A stretch of DNA of 64,000 nucleotides from UBA8529 sp964390565 (GTDB taxonomy: Bacteria; Bacteroidota; Bacteroidia; Bacteroidales; Tenuifilaceae): positions 1-64,000 of the forward strand of contig CAYMII010000007.1 in NCBI GenBank assembly GCA_964390565.1, given 5' to 3'. Each line of letters starts with the position of its first letter. Positions within the stretch are counted from its first letter, which is position 1. Both the position numbers and the translations under genes were made by a program. Below, in pieces: positions 8,939 to 16,799 of the stretch. The notes under the pieces are model-generated. The model saw only the letters and a program-made list of their open reading frames with translations. It did not search any database and was not told the origin of the DNA.

Positions 8939-9922
8939 CTATTGATTATAAATATTGGCTTTATACTTTTTAAGGTTTTCTGGTTTAATAAACCAATCTA
9001 CTGTTTCTTTTAATCCCTCCTCCAAAGAATATGCAGGTTCATAACCCGTTATTGTTTTAAGAATAGTATTATCGCCCCACAATCGATGAACTTCAGAATT
9101 CTCGGGTCGTAAACGGTTATTATCTGTAATAAAGTCAACATCGGAGTTCATTATCCGCTTAATAATATTAAGCGTATCTGCCATAGAAATTTCACGATTA
9201 GAGGCAATATTAATCTCTTTACCAATCGTTTCATCGTTTTCTGCAATTGAAAGAAATGCCCTACAAGTATCCTTAACAAAGTTAAAGTCGCGTGTTGGGG
9301 AGGTATCTCCTAGCTTAATTTGTGTAAATCCATTTGCAATTTGAGTTATAATTGTTGGAATAATTGCTCTGGCTGATTGACGTGGACCATAAGTATTAAA
9401 GGGTCTAACGTTTGTAATTGGCATGTTAAACGCATTATAAAAACTCATAGCCATTGCATCGGCACCAATTTTTGAAGCAGAATATGGTGATTGAGGCTGC
9501 TTAGGATGTTTTTCATCTATAGGAACATACTGTGCAGTTCCATAAACTTCTGATGTAGATGTATTTAACACTCTTATTCCGCCTAACTCTTTTGCTGCTT
9601 GGCAAACATTTAGAGTTCCTCGTATATTTGTGTCAACATAGCTATCGGGAGCAATATATGAGTAGGGTATTGCAATTAATGCTGCAAGATGAAATACAAT
9701 TTCTTCACCAATCATAATTTGCTTTACGAAATGAGGATCGCGAACATCGCCACAAACAATCTCAAGATTTGGGTGTGCTGGAATATCCTCAAGCCAACCC
9801 CAATAGTTAAAGGAGTTATAGTATGACAGCGCTTTTACATGATACCCTTTTTCAAGTAATTGCTCTGTTAAGTGAGAACCGATAAAGCCATCAGCCCCTG
9901 TTACTAAGACTTTTGTAGCCAT
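8939..9922 (-). CDS. NAD-dependent nucleotide-sugar 4,6-dehydratase, LegB-like
   Basis: The start is ATG 9922 (MATKVLVTGADGFIGSHL). A TTG six bases upstream would overlap the previous stop and is less likely. The extended SDR enzyme shows the Rossmann motif GADGFIG, the catalytic block NTSTSEVYG and YSASK. The segment YYNSFNYWGWLED after beta-2 is characteristic of LegB, the GDP/UDP-GlcNAc 4,6-dehydratase of legionaminic acid pathways. It should make a 4-keto-6-deoxy sugar for the adjacent aminotransferase. LegI and LegF homologues are not in the window, so the end product may be a diacetamido sugar rather than a nonulosonate. Confidence 0.9.
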   Translation of the reverse strand: MATKVLVTGADGFIGSHLTEQLLEKGYHVKALSYYNSFNYWGWLEDIPAHPNLEIVCGDVRDPHFVKQIMIGEEIVFHLAALIAIPYSYIAPDSYVDTNIRGTLNVCQAAKELGGIRVLNTSTSEVYGTAQYVPIDEKHPKQPQSPYSASKIGADAMAMSFYNAFNMPITNVRPFNTYGPRQSARAIIPTIITQIANGFTQIKLGDTSPTRDFNFVKDTCRAFLSIAENDETIGKEINIASNREISMADTLNIIKRIMNSDVDFITDNNRLRPENSEVHRLWGDNTILKTITGYEPAYSLEEGLKETVDWFIKPENLKKYKANIYNQ

Positions 9923-9924
9923 AC

Positions 9925-10620
9925 TCAAGAGTTAAATTGTGTTTCATAATCCTCCTGTGCCTTCTCATAATCATTAAGTCGTCCAATATCAAGCCAATAT
10001 TCTTTCAGGTCATATTTTGTAACGGTGTGCTTATCGCTTATCATCTTCTTAATAAGATGATCCATACCAAAATACTCATTATCAGGAAATAAATTAAATA
10101 TTTCGGGTTTCATAACATAAATACCAGCAAGTATATACATTACAATATTAGGTTTTTCTTGAATATCGGTAACCACATCGCCATCAAAGAAAATGTTACC
10201 AAAAGCAAATGGTGTAATCTCCTTCTTAATTGAAATGGTGAGCATTGAATCTTGATTAAGGGCAAACTTATATAGTTCTCCAAAATCAATCAAACTCAAG
10301 ATGTCTCCATTCATTACAATAAAAGGATCCTTAAGTTCATCTTTGAGAAGAAGTAAGGGGCCTGCTGTACCAAGAGGTTTAAGCTCTTTACTAATTTTAA
10401 GTTTAACACCATAACGAGAACCATCTCCAAAAAAACCTTCGATATACTCAGATTTATAATTGGTGGCAAGATATATTTCATCAAAACCGTACTTTTTAAG
10501 CCTCTCGATTTGAATCTCCAAAACCGATTTTTCACCAATAGGTAGGAGGGGTTTGGGGATTACCTCAGTAAATGGTTTAAGTCTACTTCCTAAGCCACCT
10601 GCAAGAATTACTGCTTTCAT
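9925..10620 (-). CDS. Sugar-1-phosphate nucleotidyltransferase
   Basis: A 231-aa protein with the NTP-transferase signature AVILAGGLGSRLKPFT near the start, the sugar-binding Lys in IPKPLLPIG, and the metal-binding Asp in VMNGDIL (about residue 107). There is no CBS or hexapeptide domain, unlike PtmE or GlmU. It should couple a sugar-1-phosphate to NTP to make the NDP-sugar that the following dehydratase uses. The order nucleotidyltransferase, LegB-like dehydratase, aminotransferase, acetyltransferase suggests GlcNAc-1-phosphate as substrate. That is an inference from context. Confidence 0.92.
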   Translation of the reverse strand: MKAVILAGGLGSRLKPFTEVIPKPLLPIGEKSVLEIQIERLKKYGFDEIYLATNYKSEYIEGFFGDGSRYGVKLKISKELKPLGTAGPLLLLKDELKDPFIVMNGDILSLIDFGELYKFALNQDSMLTISIKKEITPFAFGNIFFDGDVVTDIQEKPNIVMYILAGIYVMKPEIFNLFPDNEYFGMDHLIKKMISDKHTVTKYDLKEYWLDIGRLNDYEKAQEDYETQFNS

Positions 10621-10673
10621 AGTATATTTAAATTCATTCTTCCATTAAATTGTAACAAGATTACGAACATTTA

Positions 10674-13115
10674 TTAAGAAAAGAATCTAAGTATCTTATC
10701 CTTAAATGTTAGAGGTTGTTCTTCATCTGTATAATATCCATTTTTATCGTTGTAGTACCCATAACCAGAACCATAATTATAACCGTAGGTATAAGCATAA
10801 CCGTAGGTATAACCATAAACTCTTTTGTGTTGAAGATCGTTAATTACTATTCCTACACTCCTAGATCCATCGGCAGTATTTAACGATTCTACAAAATTTA
10901 AAACATCCTTACTCGAATATTTAAACCTAATAACAAATAGTGTAGCATCGGAAAAACGTTGGGCAAGCAAAGCATCGGTAACAATAGCAATTGGAGGTGT
11001 ATCAATAATTATATAGTCAAACTTTGCTTTAGCCCAGTTTATGAATTCATCCATTCTAGAGCTTCCAATTAATTCAGCAGGATTTGGCGGTATTGGACCT
11101 GAAGGTGCGTACCAAAGATTCTCAATATTAGTTGATTGTATAATGTCCTCTTCCGAATCGCGTCTGATTAAATATGTACTGAGACCCTTTTGGGTATTTG
11201 ACCCAAAAATATTCTGGAGTTTTGGCTTGCGTAAATCAAGCCCTATTACTAGAACTTTTTTATTTGCTGATGCAATTATAGCGGCAAGATTTGCGGTTAT
11301 AAAGGTTTTACCTTCTCCACTAATAGTTGAAGTAACAGCAATTACTTTTTGCTCAGGATTGCGCAACATGTACTGAAGGTTTGTTCTAATTGCCCTAAAA
11401 GATTCAGTAATGGTTGATTTTGGTTTTTCAACTACAGGAAGATCTGTGCTAAACTTATTATGACCAACAGAACCAACAATTGGAGTGGTTGTAAACTTAC
11501 CTATCTCTTTAAGATCGGTTATCTTATCATTCAAAAAGTTGATGAAAAGCAAAATGCTCATTGGTAAAAATAGACCAATTAGAAAACCCATAAGATTATT
11601 CATCTTATGATTTGGCTTTAATAAGAGAGCATTTTCTGGAAGTGCAAAATCGAGTACTTTATTATCTGCAATATTTGATGCTTTAGCAATACCTGCTTCG
11701 GCCCTCTTTTCAAGTAAATAGGTATATTGCTTATTCATTAAATTAAACTCCCTTTCGGTATTAATAAGCATACGTTGGCTTGAAGGTATCCGAAGCATCT
11801 GCTTATCTAGCTCCGCTAATTGTTGCTCTATATCTTGAGCGCTTATCATATTCGCTTCAATAAGACTTAAGACCTTCTCTTTTAGGGTTTTATTAAGATT
11901 AGCCAACCGGCTATCGATTTGTGCTAAGGTGGGGCTACCAATATTGATTGTAAGCAATAACCCTTCCCGTTGAATATATGTTTGGCTAATTTGATCGAGA
12001 AGAATTGACAATTGTGGATCTTCAATTCCTAATGATGTTGGGGCAACTATATCCTTTAAATCACTTCTTTCTTTAAGATATTCAATAAGATAACCATAGT
12101 ACCTTTTTTTTATTTCGCTTACTGCTTTCTGATCTTGAAGAATTTTTAGCTTTTCAAAAAGAAGAGCTCCTTCAGCTGATAAATCAATTATTTTGTTGTT
12201 AATCCTAAAGTTTTGGAGTTTTTGCTCAGCGATTCTAAGCGAATCAGATACATCTATAAGCTGTTTATCGATAAATTTAATTGTGTTTTCTGCTATTCTA
12301 TTTTTATCCTCAAGACCGCTTCTGATATAAACCTCCATTAACTTATTTAAATAGTCAGCCTCTTGTGCAGGAACAAAACCATCGCTTGTAATCGAAAGAA
12401 TTGATCCCCTCTTATCATTAAGCGTAACATTAATGTTGTTTTTATAACGTTTTGCAAGCTCATTGGTTGATTGAACGCTAAAATAGAACTTTCGGTCGAT
12501 GATTTCAGATCTATAACCTTCGAGGTTACTTAGTTCAACTTTAAAACCGATTGTGTTTATTTTAATCCATTCACCAAACTTGTGCTTTTCGTTTATATTT
12601 AGACCCCCATCAATTTCAAGTTGATATTCTTTAGTTGAAAGTATTGTTAAGTAAATGGGTTGGTTATAAGGAATTCCATTTGTTGTATCCAAGGTTACTT
12701 TAAATGGACTATTCTTATAGAGCTTTGCCTCTTTAATTCCTCTTCGACCGATACCCACATATTTAATTGAAAAATTACTGCCAAGTTCTTCTATCGATCT
12801 TCGTGCTAACGTGTATGATTTTAGTATGCCTATTTCGTTCTGAACGCTTTTGGTGTTTTTTACCAATCGTAAACCTTGAATTAGATTCTCTGCCCCCGTA
12901 AAACCCTTCATATTGTCATCTTCTCGGATAATTAGGCTTGAAGTGACGCTGTAAATAGGTTCAGAATACCGATTAACAAGATATGAAGTAAAGAGGCAGA
13001 TGAAAATTGATAGCGCAAACCAATACCAATTTGCAAGCATTATAAAAAAGTACTTTTTTATGTCGATGGATTCCTCTTCCATATTTACATTATTATTGTG
13101 TGTGGGAGTGTTCAT
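10674..13115 (-). CDS. Wzc-like polysaccharide chain-length protein with BY-type tyrosine kinase domain
   Basis: An 813-aa inner-membrane protein. Residues about 20-520 form the Wzz/GumC-like periplasmic part with long coiled coils, between helices near 27-45 and 505-525. The cytoplasmic C-terminus is a BY-kinase: Walker A TISGEGKT (about 597-604), Walker A' VLVIGLDLRKP, and Walker B YIIIDTPP. A Tyr/Gly-rich tail (about 763-800, repeated YGY units) is the expected autophosphorylation cluster. It controls polymer length and export together with the Wza-like exporter. The upstream region is the octamer repeat array, which separates it from the exporter gene. Confidence 0.95.
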   Translation of the reverse strand: MNTPTHNNNVNMEEESIDIKKYFFIMLANWYWFALSIFICLFTSYLVNRYSEPIYSVTSSLIIREDDNMKGFTGAENLIQGLRLVKNTKSVQNEIGILKSYTLARRSIEELGSNFSIKYVGIGRRGIKEAKLYKNSPFKVTLDTTNGIPYNQPIYLTILSTKEYQLEIDGGLNINEKHKFGEWIKINTIGFKVELSNLEGYRSEIIDRKFYFSVQSTNELAKRYKNNINVTLNDKRGSILSITSDGFVPAQEADYLNKLMEVYIRSGLEDKNRIAENTIKFIDKQLIDVSDSLRIAEQKLQNFRINNKIIDLSAEGALLFEKLKILQDQKAVSEIKKRYYGYLIEYLKERSDLKDIVAPTSLGIEDPQLSILLDQISQTYIQREGLLLTINIGSPTLAQIDSRLANLNKTLKEKVLSLIEANMISAQDIEQQLAELDKQMLRIPSSQRMLINTEREFNLMNKQYTYLLEKRAEAGIAKASNIADNKVLDFALPENALLLKPNHKMNNLMGFLIGLFLPMSILLFINFLNDKITDLKEIGKFTTTPIVGSVGHNKFSTDLPVVEKPKSTITESFRAIRTNLQYMLRNPEQKVIAVTSTISGEGKTFITANLAAIIASANKKVLVIGLDLRKPKLQNIFGSNTQKGLSTYLIRRDSEEDIIQSTNIENLWYAPSGPIPPNPAELIGSSRMDEFINWAKAKFDYIIIDTPPIAIVTDALLAQRFSDATLFVIRFKYSSKDVLNFVESLNTADGSRSVGIVINDLQHKRVYGYTYGYAYTYGYNYGSGYGYYNDKNGYYTDEEQPLTFKDKILRFFS

Positions 13116-13432
13116 GAGGTTTAGAGTTACAGTGTTTCAGGGTTAGAGAGTTTCAATGTTACAGGGTTGGCAGGGTTATTATGTTTCAGGGTTGACAATG
13201 TTTCAGGTTACAGAGTTTCAAAGTTACAGGGTTATGTTATTTCAGTGTTACAGAGTTGACAGGGTTTCAGGTTACAGAGTTACGGGGTTATACAATTACA
13301 AAGTTGGCAATGTTACAGGGTTTCAGAGTTCGCAGGGTTACAGAGTTATGCCATTTCAGGGTTACAGGGTTAGAGAGTTACAGGGTAAACGTGTTAAAAC
13401 ACTGAAACGTTGAAACTCTGAAACTTTTTAAT
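13116..13432 (+). repeat. Octamer word array A1 upstream of the tyrosine-kinase gene
   Basis: About 315 bases of degenerate tandem octamers GTT(A/T)CAG(A/G), beginning directly next to the kinase start codon. The last 50 bases (13383-13432) switch to the reverse complement (CTGAAAC-type words) around a near-palindromic centre GTGTTAAAACAC, so the end can fold back on the array. This 50-base tail recurs at 13913-13963 with four mismatches and a short indel. A frame of 85 codons on the plus strand is only the translated array. The array fills the 300-base gap between kinase and four-helix-bundle gene. Confidence 0.9.
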
Positions 13433-13434
13433 GC

Positions 13435-13821
13435 TTATTTCTTCTTATGTCCTTGATACTCGCTGTTAGACAAGTAGTTTATGAATTTTTTGATTTGAGC
13501 GGATAAATTTAGGCATTCATTTACTAAAGTAGTGTATTGTTCCTCAGTTATATGGTGTGAATCAAAACATCGATGCAACTGAGATCTCGTTTCACCAAGG
13601 CTACCTTTCGCTATATAAAGAAACTGAAGAAACTCTTTTTTCCCGTCTCTTTCAAAGCCTTCGGCTATATTATCCATAACTGAACCACTTGATCTTAGTA
13701 TTTGGTCCTTTAATGAATAATCCTTTGATAGTAATGTGTCGTTTGATAGCTCTCTAACCTTAATACAAAGCAGCCTTGCATTCTTCCAAATCTCTAAATC
13801 CTCAAAGCGATTTATGGTCAT
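13435..13821 (-). CDS. Four-helix-bundle protein (S23/IVP family), copy 1
   Basis: A 128-aa protein matching the four-helix-bundle family first known from 23S rRNA intervening sequences: N-terminal FEDLEIWKNAR, then LKDQILRSSGSVMDNIAEGFER and the C-terminal helix SAQIKKFINYLS. No 23S rRNA gene is present here. Family members occur as stand-alone genes and as the Avd accessory protein of diversity-generating retroelements, but no reverse transcriptase is nearby. Octamer arrays flank the gene on both sides, and it lies between the exporter and kinase genes of the polysaccharide operon, which suggests insertion. The function is unknown. Confidence 0.88.
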   Translation of the reverse strand: MTINRFEDLEIWKNARLLCIKVRELSNDTLLSKDYSLKDQILRSSGSVMDNIAEGFERDGKKEFLQFLYIAKGSLGETRSQLHRCFDSHHITEEQYTTLVNECLNLSAQIKKFINYLSNSEYQGHKKK

Positions 13822-13963
13822 GGTTATTTCAGTGTTGCAGAGTTACAGGGTTTCAGAGTTAGAGAGTTGCAGAGTTACAGGGTTTCAGAATTACAGAGTT
13901 GGCAGGGTTACAGGGTAGACGTTTTAAAACACTGGAACGTTGAAACACTGAAACTCTTTTTAA
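13822..13963 (+). repeat. Octamer word array A2 upstream of the four-helix-bundle gene
   Basis: About 140 bases of the same GTT(A/T)CAG(A/G) octamers, starting immediately at the four-helix-bundle start codon. It ends in an inverted tail (13913-13963) with the perfect palindrome GTTTTAAAAC at its centre. The tail is a near copy of 13383-13432 in array A1, so the gene lies between two direct repeats. The next 255 bases (13964-14218), up to the exporter stop, hold nothing I recognise. Confidence 0.88.
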
Positions 13964-14218
13964 ATAAAAGTATGGTTTACCTACAGCTTCGCTTGGTCAG
14001 TCACAGGTTGGCCTGCTAGACAAAGCAATTGTTTTACAAGAATTTTTAAAAATATAGTATCTACTAATCTATTACAAATATAGCAATTGATGGTAGAATA
14101 AGGTACAAATCCCAATAAAATGAGGGCTTGTTAAAAGTGATTATGATAAATTCATAAACAACTTTCGTGATAAAAAGCTTATTAAAACCCTAATTTATAA
14201 TAGCTAAGGTTTGGCTCG

Positions 14219-14989
14219 CTACTTCATTAAATAGTTTATCAATAGTAGCGTTGTACTTACGATTGAAAGGTAGATTGCAATGTTGGGTGAGTTCATGGAG
14301 AATAGCTTACCTTTTCGTGGTTCAACAACAAGAATATCGTTGGGAACAAGGTAGTACGCCTCGGAGAAAAGAAGATTTTTATCTTGTAGATTAACCCTTA
14401 CAGTTTTAACGCCATCATTGGTTTGGCGTAGTAATAAAACATTATTCCGTTGGGCGTAATCGGTAAGATCGCCAGCTAGACCTAATCCTTCAAAAATGGT
14501 GAGGTTATCTTTTAGGTTTGTATACACACCTGGTCGCTTCACTTCACCTAGTATGGTTACTTTATAGCTAAGCAGCTTCACTACAGCAATGCCATCGGTT
14601 AAGTACTTTTCGGTACTTTTTTGAATTAAATCACGAGACTGGTTTATTGTTAATCCTGTTAAAAACTGCTTGCCAAGCACGGGTAATTGCACATATCCAG
14701 AATCGCTAACAGAATAACCATAAAGGTAATTTCCTGATTCATTATTAAACATTGCCGACTGAACCGAATTTCCCATTCCCCTATTATTGAATAGATTTGA
14801 AACATTTGGATCTTGTGTAATTATTTGAACATATAATACATCGCCAGGCTTTAACGTATATTCAGGAATTTTAGGCGTTTTTAGATTTTCGTTGGCAATG
14901 TTGTTGATATATAGCAACTGTGCACGTTTATTACACGATGAGAGAAACAAAATTGCTGCAACAATAAGTAATAAATATCTTTTATTCAT
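14219..14989 (-). CDS. Wza-like polysaccharide export lipoprotein
   Basis: The start is ATG 14989, giving MNKRYLLLIVAAILFLSSC with lipobox LSSC. ATG 15004 is in frame but would sit at the predicted transcription start. The mature protein has the Poly_export domain (YTLKPGDVLYVQI) and a following SLBB domain (VTILGEVKRPGVY), then a C-terminal hydrophobic segment IAIYLSIVSTTLLLINYL. That segment is probably the outer-membrane helix or, as in many Bacteroidetes homologues, a membrane anchor. It forms the export channel working with the Wzc-like kinase. Kinase and exporter are normally adjacent; here a repeat-flanked gene separates them. Confidence 0.93.
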   Translation of the reverse strand: MNKRYLLLIVAAILFLSSCNKRAQLLYINNIANENLKTPKIPEYTLKPGDVLYVQIITQDPNVSNLFNNRGMGNSVQSAMFNNESGNYLYGYSVSDSGYVQLPVLGKQFLTGLTINQSRDLIQKSTEKYLTDGIAVVKLLSYKVTILGEVKRPGVYTNLKDNLTIFEGLGLAGDLTDYAQRNNVLLLRQTNDGVKTVRVNLQDKNLLFSEAYYLVPNDILVVEPRKGKLFSMNSPNIAIYLSIVSTTLLLINYLMK

Positions 14990-15010
14990 GATTATCCTAT
15001 TCATTTAGAG

Positions 15011-15018
15011 CAAAAGTA
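15011..15018 (-). promoter_or_regulatory. Bacteroidetes -7 box (TACTTTTG) for the exporter gene
   Basis: On the minus strand this reads TACTTTTG, matching the Bacteroidetes -7 consensus TAnnTTTG. Transcription would begin near 15004, which favours ATG 14989 as the translation start. No good TTTG -33 box is present at the right distance. That position is occupied by heptamer repeat words instead. Confidence 0.35.
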
Positions 15019-15027
15019 GGGAAAATA

Positions 15028-15120
15028 GTTGACAGTTAAATGTTGACTGTTGACAGAAAAAGAAATACAACAATCGGTCCTGTATTCGAAGATAACCTCA
15101 AACTGTCAACTGTCAACTAA
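15028..15120. repeat. Inverted pair of GTTGACA heptamer clusters
   Basis: The left cluster (15028-15056) reads as heptamers GTTGACA, GTTAAAT, GTTGACT, GTTGACA. The right cluster (15101-15120) is the reverse complement type: AAACTGT, CAACTGT, CAACTAA. They are separated by about 45 bases and could form a stem. The TAG stop of the downstream acyl-CoA synthetase lies inside the last word (TTAGTTG). The same word family occurs at 23372-23400 and around the second four-helix-bundle gene. Confidence 0.8.
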
Positions 15121-16775
15121 TTCTCGTTGATTTGATACAAAAACCTCTTGATGCTTTTCTTTGGGGTTTTTTCGAACTCTTCGGGGTAAAGTTTTATTTT
15201 GGCGACTTGACTATACGCTGGGAGATTCTTATTCACCTCAACCCGATGCTGTTCCATAATTTGCTCGATATCGGCCGAAACTAGTTTTGCCTCGTCGGCA
15301 GCATCCAAATCGGGATATACTAGGGCAATTAGCTTGTTCTCCTTCTCAATAACTAACGATTCAGTAATAAATGGAAGGTTGTTAAAGCGTGCTTCAATCT
15401 CCTCAGGGTAGATATTCTGTCCGCTAGGACCAAGTATCATACTCTTGCTTCGACCTTTTATGTAAATATAACCATCGGAATCGATAATGCCTAAATCGCC
15501 AGTATGCAGCCAACCATCAATAATGGTATTGCGGGTTGCTTCATCATTTTTGTAATATCCCTCCATCACATTTTCGCCTTTAAGCATAATCTCGCCAGCA
15601 ACATTTTGAGGATCGCTTGAGTCTATCTTCATCTCAAGAGTTGGCAATAAAACGCCACACGATCCTGCTTTACTCTTCTCCCATCCTACATAAGAGATAA
15701 GAGGCCCACATTCGGTCATCCCGTAACCAATGGTATACCTAAAGTTTATCTTGCGAAGAAAATCCTCAACCTCTTTGTTCAACGGGGCGCCACCAATAAC
15801 AATCTCAATAAAATTACCACCAAACACATCAGTCAGCTTTTTATTTATCTTTTGATAAATTTTCCGGTTTAAGAATGGTATGTTGATGAATACCTTCATG
15901 GCGGGTCGGCTGATAACAGGAAGAATCTGCTTCTTGTAAATCTTCTCGATAATAAGAGGAACGGCTAAAACAAGCCTTGGCTTTATCTCCTGAAACGCTT
16001 GAAGAATAATCTTTGGCGAAGGTGTTTTGGTTAAAAAAGTAATGTGACAGCCAATAGAAAAAGGTAGAAGAAATTCAAAAGCAGCCCCATAGGCGTGTGC
16101 CAACGGTAGAAACGATACAACGCTATCTTTTGGTTTTAGCCCAATATTATTCCGACCAAAATCGATATTAGCAACTAGACTATTAAGAGAGAGCATTACC
16201 CCTTTTGAAAAGCCCGTTGTTCCCGATGTATAGCTTATAACACCTAGTTTATCGTTAGAAATCTCGGGATAAACTATTTTACTTGGGGTAAGAGCCTTTT
16301 GCACCTCGTCAATTGTTTGTGCTAATTCGTTGTACTTCTTAACGGCTTTTCCGTCGCGACTAATAATTAAATTGTTGCTATCGATTGAGAAAATTGCCTT
16401 AAGGTAAGGCATGGATTGCTCCTCGAGGTTATCCCAAATGGAATCGCCTACAAATAGCATTACCGAATCGGAATGGTTTACAATATGGTGAATATCATCG
16501 GTAGCAAAATCGGCCAGTATAGGAACAATAACAGCTCCATACGAAATTGTTGCCAAGTATGTAGTTGCCCAGCTGGAGTTGTTTCTCCCAATGAGCGATA
16601 TCTTATCGCCTTTCTTAATCCCCCAAACATCAAAGATTTTGTGAATTCTGTCGATCTGCAGAGCAACATCTTTGTACTTAAAAGTTTTTCCTTGATAATC
16701 GGAAAATGCTGGTTGTTCCCAATTCTCCTGAATGCTTTTTTCAATGTACTCTTTGATGTAATTGATGTTCATCAT
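15117..16775 (-). CDS. AMP-binding long-chain acyl-CoA synthetase, copy B
   Basis: A 552-aa member of the ANL superfamily. Visible core motifs are the P-loop ISYTSGTTGFSKGVM (about 181-195), the A5 motif GYGMTECGPL (about 346-355), GWLHTGDLG (about 423) and the C-terminal PKKSIKRFLY with the catalytic Lys. It should activate fatty acids to acyl-CoA through an acyl-adenylate. It is a close paralogue of the gene directly upstream, 24 bases away, and both run in the same direction, indicating tandem duplication. Its stop codon lies in a heptamer repeat word. Chain-length preference is not visible. Confidence 0.93.
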   Translation of the reverse strand: MMNINYIKEYIEKSIQENWEQPAFSDYQGKTFKYKDVALQIDRIHKIFDVWGIKKGDKISLIGRNNSSWATTYLATISYGAVIVPILADFATDDIHHIVNHSDSVMLFVGDSIWDNLEEQSMPYLKAIFSIDSNNLIISRDGKAVKKYNELAQTIDEVQKALTPSKIVYPEISNDKLGVISYTSGTTGFSKGVMLSLNSLVANIDFGRNNIGLKPKDSVVSFLPLAHAYGAAFEFLLPFSIGCHITFLTKTPSPKIILQAFQEIKPRLVLAVPLIIEKIYKKQILPVISRPAMKVFINIPFLNRKIYQKINKKLTDVFGGNFIEIVIGGAPLNKEVEDFLRKINFRYTIGYGMTECGPLISYVGWEKSKAGSCGVLLPTLEMKIDSSDPQNVAGEIMLKGENVMEGYYKNDEATRNTIIDGWLHTGDLGIIDSDGYIYIKGRSKSMILGPSGQNIYPEEIEARFNNLPFITESLVIEKENKLIALVYPDLDAADEAKLVSADIEQIMEQHRVEVNKNLPAYSQVAKIKLYPEEFEKTPKKSIKRFLYQINEN

Positions 16776-16799
16776 GGCCGTAAGGGATTAAGTGAATTT

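Noticed and set aside
13156..13413. Plus-strand frame of 85 codons with repeated YRV/FQ words
   Set aside because: It is the translation of the octamer array. Its residues follow the 8-nt period through three frames and it has no independent coding signal.
13435..13821. Avd accessory gene of a diversity-generating retroelement
   Set aside because: The fold family fits, but there is no reverse transcriptase, template repeat or variable repeat gene nearby.
13736..13918. Plus-strand 60-codon frame over array A2
   Set aside because: It overlaps the four-helix-bundle gene antisense and then reads through the octamers; a repeat artefact.
13116..13963. CRISPR-like repeat array
   Set aside because: Words are 8 nt and directly tandem, with no spacers of regular length and no cas genes.
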